The translations under genes and the position numbers were made by a program. From Odontocerum albicorne (Eukaryota > Arthropoda > Insecta > Trichoptera > Odontoceridae), in contig OX463856.1 in NCBI GenBank assembly GCA_949825065.1, positions 18,720,632 through 18,784,631 of the forward strand: DNA of 64,000 bases. Reading direction: 5' to 3'. Shown in pieces: positions 24,201 to 39,200 of this stretch. Every line of letters starts with the position of its first letter. The first letter of the stretch is position 1. The notes under the pieces are model-generated. The model saw only the letters and a program-made list of their open reading frames with translations, did not search any database and was not told the DNA's origin.

Positions 24201-27200
24201 TTTTATAATGGAATACCAAAAACTATGTTCAAATCTTTTGCTGATGATTTAGTGTTGTTTAGTGATATTTAGTCATACATCTGATATATATAATACGCAA
24301 TAATTCAGGAACTTAAGTTTTAGACATTTTAGACAAGCAACATGATTGCTGTAAATATCAATATTAAGTTTAACTATCATATGTTCATGAAGAAAAAGCA
24401 AAGGAAACAAAACACCACTAAAATAAGGTAACTCCTGGGTTTGTGAGTAGGAACTTGTCCAGATAATTTTTAAACTGGTTCAATGTCACAGCACTCACTT
24501 TAGCGTTAAATGTTCCTAACAATTACACTAGACTGCGCCGGCAAAAACTGTTCTCAATAACATACGCAAGAACGGATCTTCCAGCCGCTATGCCTGTTGG
24601 AAGAGCCTTAACTCTTCTGAACGGGACTGCTTCGGATATTGACATATTTCATATCACATAATCAAAAGCAAAAACAAATTTTCTTGTTAGATTGAGCGTG
24701 TTAGAAAGCACTCATCAACGAACTTAAGTGACATCGAATATATGTGTATGTTTGTGTGTCTATATACATCCATATACGAGGCGTATCCAGAAAGTAAGTG
24801 TACTGAGGCTCTCACGACCGGATGGATTTTATTTTTGACATGTTGGCTACACTTCCGTGTAGCCTGACCCTTCCCCTCCGCAACGAGACCGGTTCGAGGT
24901 CAGTACGTTGAGAAGTGTCGACGCGACAACACGTTTCGTGAAAAATGTCAATCCAATCTCCCGCTAAGTGCGAAATACGCGGCGTCATCCGTTATCTCGT
25001 TTGGAAGGGAAAACCTCCGGTTGTGGTTTATAATGAGGTGAAAACTGCATATGGTGATAAAGCTATGAATCGTACGAGTGTGTACAAGTGGTGTCGCGAG
25101 TTTAAAAACGGTTGTACGTCTGTGCATGATGATCAGAGGAGCGGAAGACCTTCAATTGTGACTGACGAAATTGTGGAAAAAATTGAAAATGCGCTCCGTG
25201 ATGATCATAGATTGACTGTGGATGAACTTTCTGCGATGTTTCCGCAAATCTCCAGATCTCTACTACATGAAACCATCACAGAAACCCTCGGATATCGGAA
25301 ACTGTCCGCGAGGTGGGTCCCAAAACAGCTGACAGACCAACACAAGTTGAATCGAGTGGAGGCCGGGCAAGAGTTTTTGAGGCGCTGCAAACTCCATGGA
25401 GATGAATTTCTCCGCTCCATCATTACTGAAGATGAAACTTGGGTTGCACACTACACGCCTGAAACCAAAAGGCAGTCTCAACAGTGGCGTCACACTTCTT
25501 CACCCTCCGCCAAAAAGTTCAAAACCACAATTTCAGCCAAGAAAATCATGGCATACGTGTTTTGGGACTGTCAAGCCATAATTTTAATTGAATATATGCC
25601 TCAAGGGGAGACCACCAACTCTGCAAGATACTGTGAGACCCTAAAAAAATTGCGGAGGGCGATTCAGAACAAGAGAAGAGGCATGCTGACAAAGGGAGTC
25701 AGCCTGCTGCACGAAAATGCCAGACCACACACGGCCAACGCCACGAAGGAACTGCTCACCTCGTTTAAATGGGATGTCCTGAACCATCCCGCGCATTCCC
25801 CTGACCTAGCACCTTCAGATTACTATCTCTTTACCTCTCTGAAGCTGCACATGGGTGAAAAAAGGTTTTCAACCGACGAGGAGGTAAAGGAGGAGGTGGA
25901 GAAGTGGACGGAGGAGTTGGCGGGAAACTACTTCGAGGAAGGCATCAAAAAGTTGATACCCCACTTCACCACCTGCATTGAGAGGATAGCTTACATATGT
26001 ACTACGGTAACCACGTAATTTTTTTGTTTAAATAAAAAAAATTGTAACCTACAAAAATTCAGTACACTTACTTTCTGGATATGCCTCGTATTTTGTATTT
26101 TTCAAAGCAATTGGGCTAAGCCTGTTTTGAAAAAATAAATAAAATAAAAAATAAATTGGTTAGCAAAACAATGATAATTGCCAGATTTGGTTAAGGAAAG
26201 GTTTAACTGATAACCTCTCACATGTTTTTCTTAAAATAAAATTGTTATAATGACATAGCTATGGCAAGTCTGACGAAGATATGGATTAACCAGTTTATAC
26301 TCTGTAAAACCAAAATCAGTCTAGTAAAACCTACTAATTTTTATAGCACTTTATGGAGTGGAAACATGGATAGTGAGAAAGAAGAAAATTTTTACTGTCC
26401 CGCGATACTAGAAGCACTAAGTTTATATGTACCTAATAAATATAGCCGTGCAAGGAATCACCCTCTGTTCTACATACCAACTTACAGGACGAATATCATG
26501 GCTAAACACTCAGTCACACATAGTATAGAGATATTGAACCAACTGAATGACATTGTGGATATATTCTCAGCACCGCTTAGCAGTATGAGAAGAATCCTGG
26601 CTGATATTCTTCCTTACGAATAAGCTAACTAAAAGCAGGCTCTCTTCGTGTAACAGTATTAATCGGTGTAAGGTGGTTAACCAAATAAAATAAAAATGCA
26701 ATATACTCAGGGGCTATACTATCATATCCTGCAACCTTCCCCTTTTTAGCCACTTTTACCTGTTCTATGGCAATTACACGCATACAAGTATCATCCATCT
26801 CAATACATACGAGTATCAGCCCACTCACACTCGCATATCTTGAATTATTATTGCTTGTCATACCCTTTCTGGAAGTATCCTTTCTATCTTTTCTTCATAC
26901 TTTCTATCTCAGTTATTGTCTTTCCACTTTTGTTATTTTTCTATCTACTTATTCCTTTTGCATTCGAATTTCTACGAGCAAGTCATTGTAATAAAATACA
27001 AATAAATAAATTATTCAACATTTTAGAGTTGCTGCCCTAATTCCTTATCACAAAATTATTTACGCTGATAATCAGATTAGCACCGTTTGCTTTTTGATGT
27101 ACGAAATAACAATCACAACAACATTCGCTTAAATATATTAATTACACTTTTCGAACTCACTGTGCATTGTGTGTACACGGGGTATTAATAAACTTGAATA

Positions 27201-30200
27201 TGAATCCGTTTCATAAATAGTTTTGCTGATAATGTGCTGTTTACAGATAACGATTAGCTGTTTCATTTACAAGCATTCGCGTGATATGGGAAGAAAGTCA
27301 TAGCAAATATTATACGATTAGTTTACAATTGCACAATTTAAACTAAAAATAGTCGATTGGCAGTGAAAGCAGAAGTTGTATTAAAATTGGTAGAATATGA
27401 TTTATACATACATATCTCGTCATATCCCTTCAGGGATAGGCAAAGAGAACACATCTCTGTATTTTTATATCTAAACCCACAACTTTTACCTCCTCCACAT
27501 TCATACATCTTGTCATGTACAATCTTCTATTATTCATACTTCTCACATTATTTTCTTTCAAAATCATTTGATCTAGCTACGTTTTCCTCAGTTACCTCTT
27601 CTACGCATACTTGGCACTTCTAACTAGTATACTCGCTTAGTCATTCTTTTATCATTCATTTTCTCCAAATGTCAAACACCATCTTAACGCTCCTTTCTTC
27701 ATCTTATTTGAAACTTTCATTTCATCCATGTATTCATTTCTGATGTCTGATGCTTCACAATTTTTTTAGTGCACCCATTTCCACAGCATTAATCTTATTT
27801 GTATCCTTCTTCCAAGTCTAAGTTTCACTTACATACATTAAGGTGATACTGATACATTATTATATATTGTCAATTTTTGGTATTGTTGATATTATATATT
27901 GTAGTAGCACTGTTGTATATTAAAATAAGTACTCCATTTTCATTCTTCCCTGTCGTTACCCTTTTTTCAATATTCGTTTCAACTTGCCTTTGGTAAATGG
28001 CAGAATATTAGTTGCCAGGCATGTTGACATTATTGAAGAATACATTATGTGTGTAGGTTATGATGATGAAAATGAGAAAAATGATACAAATAAGAAGAAT
28101 CAACCTGAAGAAGTGTCAAATGAGCCAAGTAATGATGAGAACTCCAAGGACGATGTGAAGAATGATGACAAAGTGAAAAGTGGAATGAGACCAAGAAGAC
28201 AAATCAAACTGCCAGTTCGATTCGATGAAGAATTCGGATATTATTGTGTTTCTGCAAATTTTTGCGATACTACGATTCCGGCTAACTTCGAGGAGGCGAT
28301 AACAAGCTGGACGATGGAAAGATGCAATGGACAGTGAAATAAAATGTCTTGTCAAAACAATAACACTTGGACACTAGTGAGTAAACCAGAGGATAAGGCA
28401 ATTCTTGATGTGAAAAGAAATGTTATTAATGATGTTTTTTGTTAAAATTGTTCAACCTATTGAAATTTATGAAGATAATTATGGAAACTTTACAAAAAAT
28501 TCTAAGCATATAGAAGTACAATATCATTATGTTCATGAAAATGTTAAAATTGGAATTGTTGAAATTGTTAAGATAGATTCAGATTCAAACATTGCTGATA
28601 TTTTTACTAAGTCGTTGGGGAGAATTAAATTTGTTAAATTCAGGGAAATGTTGAAATCAATATTAATTTTGTTTATGACAGAAAACTGATTAGACTGAAT
28701 TGCATTTGAATTTTTGTTTAACATTTAGGTTGATAAAAGATTTTTTTTTAAATAGTTTAAATACTGTTTTGTGTTGAAGGTTAAATGTAACTAATGCTTA
28801 TTTCTGTCATGTTCGTAATTGGTGAATATAAATTGTAAGGAGGCGTGTTGATATGCGGGTACATTTTGTATTCACCATATTGACAATACTCTGTGTGTCA
28901 CAATGCTCTAAATATATTTTGTTCAGTATTGACACAAAACATTTTGTGGTGTCCAAGTTTAGTATGCCCTATATAAGGAGCAAATCATGTATCACTTGTG
29001 TTCCTTAACAAATACAAGATGGAATAACTCAAATAAGATATGTAAAAAAATCTGTAAAGGGAATACGATACGGTGTCTGGTCTGGAAGCCTGATTACCGC
29101 TGATGATGATCAAATCAAGGCTTTGATGGAGAATAATCAGCATTCTACAGCACCATAGCTGAGATACTAAAAATATTAAAAACCACTGTCCACAAGTAAT
29201 GGTGCAATTTAGCTATTGAATTTGACTTTAAAAAAAAATACAAAATTCCTTTCTGGACAACCTGTTACATTCATTTCGTAAGTCTTTCGAAATTCATTCC
29301 TGATTTATCTTTCCTCTCCACCATCTCTTTATTTGATTGATGCTCTCACTTTTATTTTTACTATGTTTATTGTTCATGAATTTTGTAAAGGTAAATAATT
29401 ATTTGAATATTTTTTTGGGACCATGTAACTTCCTTTATTCACTTTTGTCTGGTTGGTTGGAGGAGATTGCCATCCGGTAATAAGTCTGCCAGATTGTTTT
29501 ACAATGAAGGGTTAAATAAATAAATAAATTCATTTTTTCAAGGTGGCTAAATCATCTCAAGATTATTTTCTTAATTACATTTATAACAATCAGATATCCT
29601 TTATCTAATAATTTTTACTCTATTAAACCCTGTAATGTTGATATGATAAGAGCAGAATAAATGTGGTAGAAATCTACCACATTTATTCTGATTTTATCGT
29701 TTCCTTTCAATTCCCAGGCTTTGCTTCCATACACCAAAGTAAGCACTAATACACAACTGTATACAAATATCTTAAGAAAAAATATCACCTTGAATAAAAC
29801 ACATTTTAAATAAATAACACCACAGCCTACACATTGTTACACTACCTACAACTATAGTACTACAAGAATAAATTAAAGTAAAATAATGTTGAAATGGGAA
29901 GTCAAAATTTATCACAGATATGAGTGTTCAAATTGTTATGTATTCATTTACTTATCAAATTGAATTTTGTAAATAATGTTGATGTTTGAATACGGAATGA
30001 ACAAATAATGAAAAAGTAACAAAAGAGACGGAACCTCGGTTTTTGAACGTATCTCATTTGGAACAATTCGGTTCCCGAAAATATTGTTTTCATTCGGTTT
30101 TTGAACAGAATTCGGTTCTCGAACATCGTCGTTGCCGGGTCTCGCAGTCGAGGATCCCCTCGCCACTCCAACGTCAATCTTGAACCATTCTCTCACGTCT

Positions 30201-33200
30201 ATCGTGTGAGAAAACAGCCCGATCCTAGATGCTCACTCCCGCAAATGCCACAGACATGTGGACCCTGTTGAGCCGCCTGGCCATGCTGACCCATGTTCGT
30301 GAACATACACTTACAATGCGAATGTCGTGTCTCACTTCAGAAAAATTATAAAACACAGGCAAAAACAAACCTCAGGACAGGTTTTTAGTGAGACAGAAAA
30401 GAGAAAGAACCCCAGAAGGACAGTCCTGATGTTTTTATGCAAGGTTTCCTTTATATCAATATCCTTTCTAAACAATAACATCTCTCCTTCTCTCCACCTG
30501 CCTCATCACCTTACGCTTATGCCATCAACTCTCCTCAGTACAGGCGAAGTGCAGTTAAATTTTCATTTATTTAATATATTTATTGTGTTGCCACGCTGTG
30601 TATTTTTGGGGGTCTGGAATGGATGAATCCAATCTATATTACTTCTTATGGGAAAAATTTATTCAATTTTCGAACAGCCTTCTGGAACAGATTAAGTGCG
30701 AAAACCGCGGTTCCATTTTATAAGGCGAGCGAATGGAAGGTGTGACAGAGGAAGACCAAGGAAAGTATGGTTGAATCAAGTGAATGATATTCTGAAAGAA
30801 GGAAATGTAAAATGTAAGAGAAATCGTAGAAGTTTTATGAGAAGGCATATGGATGTAAAAGAGGCCGTGGATGTATGTTGAGATAGGAAAGTCTGGCGCT
30901 CTGTCATCTCTGCCTACTCCGACAGGGAAATGGCGTGATGGTATCTATGTTTATAAATATGCAACCAGGAAAAATGTGCGTGTTGGCGAAATTTGATCTA
31001 TCAAAATAATAAAATCAAATTTTCCACATCCATACACCTACGATTTATCTGCCTTTTTACGTTTCCTTCTTTCAAAATATAATTCATTTGATCTAACGAT
31101 ACTTTTGTTGGTCTTCCTCTCACATGCCTTCCACTCACATTTGCACTATATATTTATATGGCTAGGCTTTCTTATTTCATTCCTTCTACATGCCCAAACC
31201 ATCTCAGCGTACTCTTCTTCATCTTACTCAACATATCACCCTTAAGATCAAATTCATCTATAATCACTTTATTTCATATTGTCAAACATTGTCCCCTTGT
31301 GTATTCTTCTTAATGCACACATTTCTACAGCATTTATTTGACTCCTATCAGTCATTCACATTCACGTTTCACTCATATACATCAAAATTGATAACAAAAT
31401 ACATCTTAGCAGATTTTGATACAGTCCAATCTTGATACTGTCCATCTTAGTAGATTTTAATACAGTCTGGTCTTGATACTGTCCATCTTAGCAGATTTTG
31501 ATACCGTCCATCTTAGTAAATTTTGATACCTCTGTATATCTATTCTATTATATAGCTTTCGGTAGCAAAAGTAATGTCATCATAATAAAACTTAGAAATA
31601 AAAAATAACTGTTTAACTGCCCTTTTAGTAACAACAGTAGCTATTATTTGCTGATAAGGCTTATCGATTTTGTGTAAGTACAACATTGGTGTGGCCACGT
31701 GCACGTGCATTATCAAGATATTAAGTTTTTTCACAGGGGGGGGGGTTGCGAAGTCTTAATTTTTTTTTTTGAGGGTCGAAAGGTTGACAAACAAAGCATA
31801 AGCTAAATCAAATCTTAAATTGTTATTCTTCATCTTCTAATTTTACACTTCAAGAGTCCGTTTATTAAAATCATTTGTCAGTGTTACTATTTTGGCCAAA
31901 AACAGGAATTTCGCAATTCATCAATCGACCAAAAGTCCTTTCTGTTCCAAATGGAATACAAGCATGCCACAAAACGCCTTTGTCCAAGTTGGTACTCAGC
32001 CTAGCACTCCACGTTTTATCACCTTAGTTCAAGACTGGGAATCTCCGTATTATAACACCAGTGTATAGTGAAAGATGGGTGTCCTATTAGTCAAATCCCA
32101 TCTGGACGATAAAACAGTGCAACTTTTAACCAGACCAGGTGGCATCCTCACTACATGACCCAACCAGCTACACATCTCGCCCGTATTGTGGTAGTTATTG
32201 ACTGCTGCTGCATCCAAAGACGAAGCATCTCATTTGTTACGTGGTTATACCACCTGACACCCATTATTCTCCTTAAGCATTTGTTCTCAATAATAATAAT
32301 AAAAGGACAATTTACATAGTGCCGTTTAGAGAGTAGACTTTCCTCATCGACGTTCTAACTCGGGATTCGAACCCACTATTATTGATGAACATTTATACTT
32401 GATACGAGTATATCAAACAACAGTTAAATTTGATATATACCTTAACAATACTCATGCTGCCTGTCTATAACGATAAAAATAATAATAATGATGTAGTTAT
32501 AAAACTCAACAGCGAGTATCAATCAGCAACACGCAACACCTTCTTCTTCTTCTTAAACTTTCTAGAGACTCAAGAGTCTGTTACTGCAGGATTGTCCTCC
32601 TGTGATGCTGAGCACCAGCTATCTCTCCATCGTTTCGGGGGTCTTCTTGGTGGACGCCGTCTATCCGGCACTGTGCAGAGCTATGTATGGAATTCTTGTG
32701 GAATTCATTCTCTGTACATGTTGGTACCAGTATCGTCGACGCTGTTGTCCCCATCTGACCACATCTTGGACCCCACAGACCTCTCGGATTGTGGTGTTCC
32801 TTACACGATCACGCAAAGTCTTCCCAGCAATAGCACGCAGAGTTCTCATTTCCGTTGTCCTTAGCATACTTTTTGTCAGGGTAGGCAGAGAGGACAGATC
32901 ACCAGACTTTCCTATCTTTTAAATAAATAAATATTAGGTTTATTGACAGCAACATAATATGTACAAGATCACACCTGAATAACACTTCTAAAAACACATA
33001 AGTTGTAGACAATACATCAAACACAGAAGCTGTCAAAAGGTCTGGGCTCATCTAATAGCATCCCCTCGGCCAAAATACACCCCACAAATATAGGGCGAAC
33101 CCAGCCACGGGGACACCAGATGTTTTTCAGCCCACACCCATCTTGACATACATCCATACACAAATAAAATAAATAAATGAGACAAAACAGAGGAGTGTGT

Positions 33201-36200
33201 ATCCTGGATTTGTAATTCCTCCAGGTATGGATTGCTCTGCACGGAGTCCTCATTATCCATCTCTAGCACCACATTCATAGTTTCTACATAGCATAATAGC
33301 AAAATATATTTCACTAACCTTGAACTCCAATCAGCATTTTTTCAATCCCTGCCTTATAGAAATCAAAAGCCTTCTGGTATTCTCCCTTTGCTTCATTCCT
33401 TGCTCCTAAACTTAGTAAGTAGCCAGCCTCAAAGACGTAGCTCTCTTGTAAATCAGAAGAAGAACCAAAAATACTGTCCATCGATATAGTTTCAAGTCTA
33501 CTTGAAGATCTCACTGAACTAAAAGAATTCATAGAATCTGTCATATCCTTAGAACCATTGTACGTATCATTTTTCGTATGTGTCGATTGTTTATTTGGAG
33601 ATTTTATTTTCTTCAATGTACTGGTGAAGTCTTTTTGATCAGAACTGAAATAACTGCTAACACTTTGTGAAGAAGAAACGCTCAAAACAGTCTCTGACGA
33701 TTTTTCTATGGAATCGAGTATATCAGTATCTTTTGAAATCGAATTTGCAGGTACTTTTGGATTACTTAAATCTGGTATCGAATCGAGGTAACTAAGACTA
33801 TCAGTTGATGAATCTGTACTTATCTGGCTTATTTCCATATTGTTATCGAAAGACAGGAGATCAGGTAAATTTAGCTTATTCGAATTGTTGATTACTTCAC
33901 TTGCTGTATCGTTATTGTTCGTTACACTGCTTTGCGATGCACTCGTAACATTTGTGTCTGTCAAAGGAAGTATTTGAGGCTGAAGGGGTTCTTGAAACAT
34001 GATGACATCGGCAACGCTTTCCACAATACCTCGTGTATTGTTATTTGTTGGTGACTTGGGGTATTTGGCAATCGGTTGCCCTGAATTGTTTCTGTATATT
34101 ATTGAACCGTCGAGGCTTGCAGTTTCGATTGTTGAGACTGAAAATAAAAACAATGTTTTAAATTACAAACAAAGAAAGAACTAATCTGCTATTGACATTA
34201 CTAATTTGTAGTAATTTTCATTTAATAATTATAAGTCATATATTATATTTATGCAAAATGGTGTTTTTATTGGAAAAAGAATTATTCAATCATCTTCACT
34301 GTCATCCTGAATGGGCCGTGGCTTCAACTCTGAGATGACTTTCAACCATTTGCATCCGTTCTCAGCCATTATTTTTCCCAGGACCAAATTGTATGATGAC
34401 CTCTATGGCGTAGTTGATAAGATGCTTGTCTTCCAATCGGGGGGTTGCGGGTTTGATTCCCATTGGTACCCAATTTATTAAAAAAAAAATATCAGTCTGA
34501 CTTTCATTTAAAGCCTCGATAATATCTTTTTGGTTGGTTCGTAGATTGTAATTACCCCACCACGTTGTAATACTTCTTTCATATGACACCCTTTGACATA
34601 TCCGAATTGGTGATTCGAACATATTGAAGAGCACGGTCGGAAGACAATATTGTCCTTGTCCCCAATAATCGAGCCTTCGGATTAAGATTGGAGTAGCCAT
34701 GGAATTCGTGGTACGTCATTGCACATGTTAGCAACATTACCACACAAGAGGCAACAACACTTGCAAACGCAAGTATTTTCACCAGATAAACTCTTTTTAT
34801 TAGACTGATACCATTTTTTTTCTTTGAATCCCTGTGTAGGTAAAACATCTCTCCAACTAGGAGGTGGACGTCGTATAGTATACAATGAGTTCGTACTTTA
34901 TACAATGAAAGTGTAATACAATAGAATGTTTGATTATTTTTTATAAAATATTGTATAGCTCTCAGCATCGACTGTAATTGGACAATACGTAAGTTTCTGT
35001 AGTAACAGTATGCTTTCTTCTGCACAAATACATACATATATTTAATGACTTAATTAACTAATAGAATTTGATACGTACCACTGGGAGAGTCAACAGTTGA
35101 AAAAGAATCATCTTCAGAGCTCTGATATTCCAGAGGTCCCATCACCTCAACAGGGAGCAGTAGGGAGCTTCTTATCGACTCTATGTTGCTGGAAGTATTT
35201 TGATTCTCCACTCCAGGGTCAGGATAAGAAGACTAAAAAAAATTAAATGCATTTGTATATGTTACAGTGGAAACGGATGACCAGTGAATGCAAACTATTA
35301 CAAGTGAATGTACAAATTCATAAAAAATTTGTACTACAGTGTTAACTGTTCACATTCATCAATGAAAATGTAACTTCTAAAATATGAATACGAGAGTGCT
35401 AATTAAGTTTTGCGATATGGCAACACCAGTGCAAATACGAGGGTTGCTACTTAAGTTTTGAGATATGGCAACACCAGTGTAGACCACGTCAAATCTGACA
35501 TCAGCATCGTAAAGATTGACGTTTTTAATGGTGTACGTGCTCAGATAGTTTTGTCATACGAGTGCTATTTGTGTTGTTTACAGTGACTTGAAAAATTCAT
35601 ATCGGCCAAAAATGGAATTAAATCGTGAACATTTTCGTGGGATGATTTTTTATGATTTTCGACGTGGACTAACTCAACAACAGTGTGCCGATCAACTCGC
35701 TTCGACTTTTGGTGATGAAGCACCATCCCGGGCCACTGCGTTTCGCTGGTTTTCCAAATTCAATCGTGGTTGTAGTTCGCTCCAGGACGAATTTCGTGAA
35801 GGTCGTCCAAAATCGGTTGTTGTGCCAAAAAACATCGATGCTGTGCATGAACTGATATTGCAAGATCGTCGTGTGACTTATTGTGAGATTGAGGCATATT
35901 TGGGCATTAGTTCCACTCGCATACATTCAATATTGCATGAAAATTTAGCCGTCAAAAAGATTTGTTCGCGTTGGATACCACATAATTTGACGATCGCTCA
36001 AAAAAAGGTTCGTGTCGATTGATCCAATTCGACCACGGTGCTTCAAAAGATGTCTATATAATCATGACAGGCGACGAATCATGGATCTATGCATATGAGC
36101 CAGGAACTAAACAGCAGTCGACTGTATGGGTCTTTCAAGACGAGCCAAATCCAACAAAAGTTATTCGCGCACGAAGCACTTCGAAACAAGTTTCTTCGGT

Positions 36201-39200
36201 AGAAATGGTCAAGTCGCAACAGTGCCTTTAGTGGAACGTCGTACGGTCAATTCTGAATGGTACACCACCATTTGTTTGCCAGAAGTGTTTGGAGAAATGA
36301 GGAAAACCAACCGCCGAAGACGGATCATTCTCCACCACGACAATAACGAGCTCTCACACATCGGCTTAAACAAGTGACTTTTAGAGCATTCAAAACATTG
36401 AATTGATGGGTCATCCGCCATACAGCCTTGATTTGGCACCCAATGACTTCTTTTTATTCCCGAACATCAATTGCGGTTGATGCGTTCAAAACGCATGTTT
36501 CGAAGATACCTCATTCGGAGTGGAAAAAGTGCTTCGAAAATTGGTTCCAACGCATACAAAAGTGTATTGATCTTCATGGAGAGTATTTTGAAAAACAATA
36601 AAGCCATTTTCGATGATAAATATTTGTTTTTACTTGTCTGTCTCAAAACTTAACACATTGATCAATAAGTCCCGGGACTAACTACTAAAACAACATTTGT
36701 TTGCCAAAATTCTTCTTTATTCATCAACATAGTCTCCTTCAAGAGCAATACATTCATTACAATGCTTTCCTTACTTTTCTATGCCAGCCGTGTAGAACGA
36801 TTTATCTTTGGTTTCAAAATAGGCGTTAGTTTCGGCAATCACTTCTTCATTGGAGCCAAATCTCTTTCCCTGGAACATCTTTTTGAGGTCTGCGAACACC
36901 CAATAGTCGCTGGGGGCCAAATCTGGAGAATACGGTGGGTGCGGAAACAATTTGAAGTTCAGCTCATGCAATTTGGCCATCATAACCATCGACTTGTGAC
37001 ACGGTGCATTGTCCTGATGAAAGAGAACTTTTTCTTCTTTATATGGGACCAATTTTTTTGCAATTTCTGCCTTCAAACGCTCCAATAACGCTATGTAACA
37101 TAATATTCGCAATTGATGGTTTTTCCCTTTTCAAGGTGATCGATGAATATTATATCATGCGCATCCCAAAATACGGAGGCCATAACCTTCCCGGCCGACT
37201 GTTGAGTTTTTGGAAGCTTCGGATGACTTTCACCGGCTGCTCTCCACTCAGCTGACTGCCGATTTGATTCCGGAGTATAGTGGTGGATCCAAGTTTCATC
37301 CATTGTCACAAACCGACGCAAAAACTCCTGTTTATTTCGCGTAAACAGTGCCAAACAGCGCTCTGAATCATCGATGCGTTGTTGTTTCTGTTTCATTGTG
37401 AGCAAACGCGGCACCCATTTCGAAAAAAACTTTTTCATGACCAAATGTTCATGCAAAATAGTGTAAACACTACCAAATGATATCTTCAGGATGTCAGCTA
37501 TCTCACGCAACTTTATTTTGCGATTTTCCATCACGATTTTGAGGGTTTTTTTATATTTTCTGGTGTAACAGCCTCATTTGGAGGACCAGAGCGTTCAGCA
37601 TCATTTGTCTGTACGACCGCGTTTGAAATCAGCATACCACCGACAAATGGTTGTTTTCTATGGAGCAAAGCCCGGATAATACTTTTCAAGCCATCGCTGA
37701 GTTTGAACGGTATTTTTTCCCATTAAAAAGCAATGTTTTATCAACACACGAAATTCGGTTTTTTCCATTGTTTTGAAAATAGCAATAGTAGCGTCACTAA
37801 AACCACTGTAACTCAATGACACAATGTCGGAATGTCATGAAAGTTTGACATGTAACTTCTAAAGGTTGGTACTAACTGAAAATGGTATGGATTTGTTATT
37901 AGAGGCGCCATCTGTTGATTAGTCCCGGGACTTATTGATCGATGTGTTAAGTAGCAACCCTCGTATCTATGAGCAGCTGTGATTCTTGCTTTATTAAATG
38001 TGATATTATGGTGTCATCGTCGATGCTGGGCCTCGAAATCGAGGATCCCCTTGCCATTCCAACGTCAATTCAATTGGAAAGCAAAGCTATGCCGTGGAGT
38101 TTGTTTTTCTTTTAAGTAAATGAGCCATTGCACACTAGCAAACTCATTGGCCACACTGCTTTACAGAATCTGATGGCACATTGGAATGAGACGATCGGAG
38201 CACATCAGCATGTTTTTTTCTTCTTATTTTTTGAAAGAGATATGATCAAAGCTATAGGTATCCTTATACCCCCAAATATTAGGCAGAAAAAATGCCCGTC
38301 ATTCGAGGGGAGTAGCATAGCGTGGTGTTCGAACCAGCAATCTTCAGAAGAGAAGTCCAGTGCGTTACTGGGTGGCCATAAAGTGTATGAAGTGTAAATG
38401 CAAGACGAATGGCACATGAGAACGCGAAAGTTGTAAGCTTTGGAAAGAAAAGTGTGGAGATTTTTGCCTACCCTACAAGGGACATGGCATGATTATATGT
38501 TATTACCAAATTGTTTAAGCAATTTGTAAACCTACCTGAAAAAACTGAACAAATTCCGTGCTTGTAAACAACGGAGGATGCAAAGCTATGAATTCTAGTA
38601 GTGCTTGTGTACAATTCTTCCTGTCTTCTATCACTTCTGCATCAAACCTTCGGAAGTAGCCCCACTTGGTGTAGGTGGGACAGGTTCCCTTGAGATAAAG
38701 ATCTTGGTGCATCTTCTTCATAGCTCTCTGCAGGTTTTGGAGATCGCTATATCGTTTCCAAACTGTCAATACCGTTACAGCTTCAGGCGATGCAAGTGGA
38801 AAAATCTTAAAATACAAATAAAGGTTTTAACTATTAGACAAAAATATTTCGTGGTACGAGTGACTACAGTACGAATAAATACAATAAAATATTTGCATTG
38901 CCACTTATTTCTTTATTTACAATAAACGACACAAGAGTCCTTTACACATGCTAGACTCTCGATTTTCCGGGGTTACATTAACTGGGTTGTGTTTTAAAAT
39001 ATAAAGCAGGGTAATAAAAATTCTTGAGTTTTTTCATAACATTTCAAAATATTATTTAAAACAAAAATTTTCCAATTGGCTACAATATCAGAAAATAAAA
39101 CTGGTAAAATTGGTAGCATGTAACTGATAATAAAACTAACAAAATTCCAAACATGTTATTGACCAGAAATCCTAGTTGATGACTTCTATTATTTGGGTGC

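Larger units (their letters stand above)
35438..37963 (+). mobile_element. Outer mariner, split by a second mariner
   Basis: Terminal repeats CGAGGGTTGCTACTTAAGTT at the left and, after the inserted element, the complement at the right end 37963. TA on both sides (35436-35437, 37964-37965). Without the insert it would be about 1230 bp. Confidence 0.88.

Noticed and set aside
25205..25493. Minus-strand ORFs in the intact mariner
   Set aside because: Antisense shadows of the transposase.
31731..31760. G-run followed by T-run as a regulatory or quadruplex site
   Set aside because: Only a single run of about ten G; no set of four runs, so no support beyond a homopolymer.
33048..33314. Alternative 3' coding exon for RPS6KC1
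   Set aside because: Reading through the exon 4 donor meets TAG at once, and the downstream open frame is not joined by a convincing splice site.
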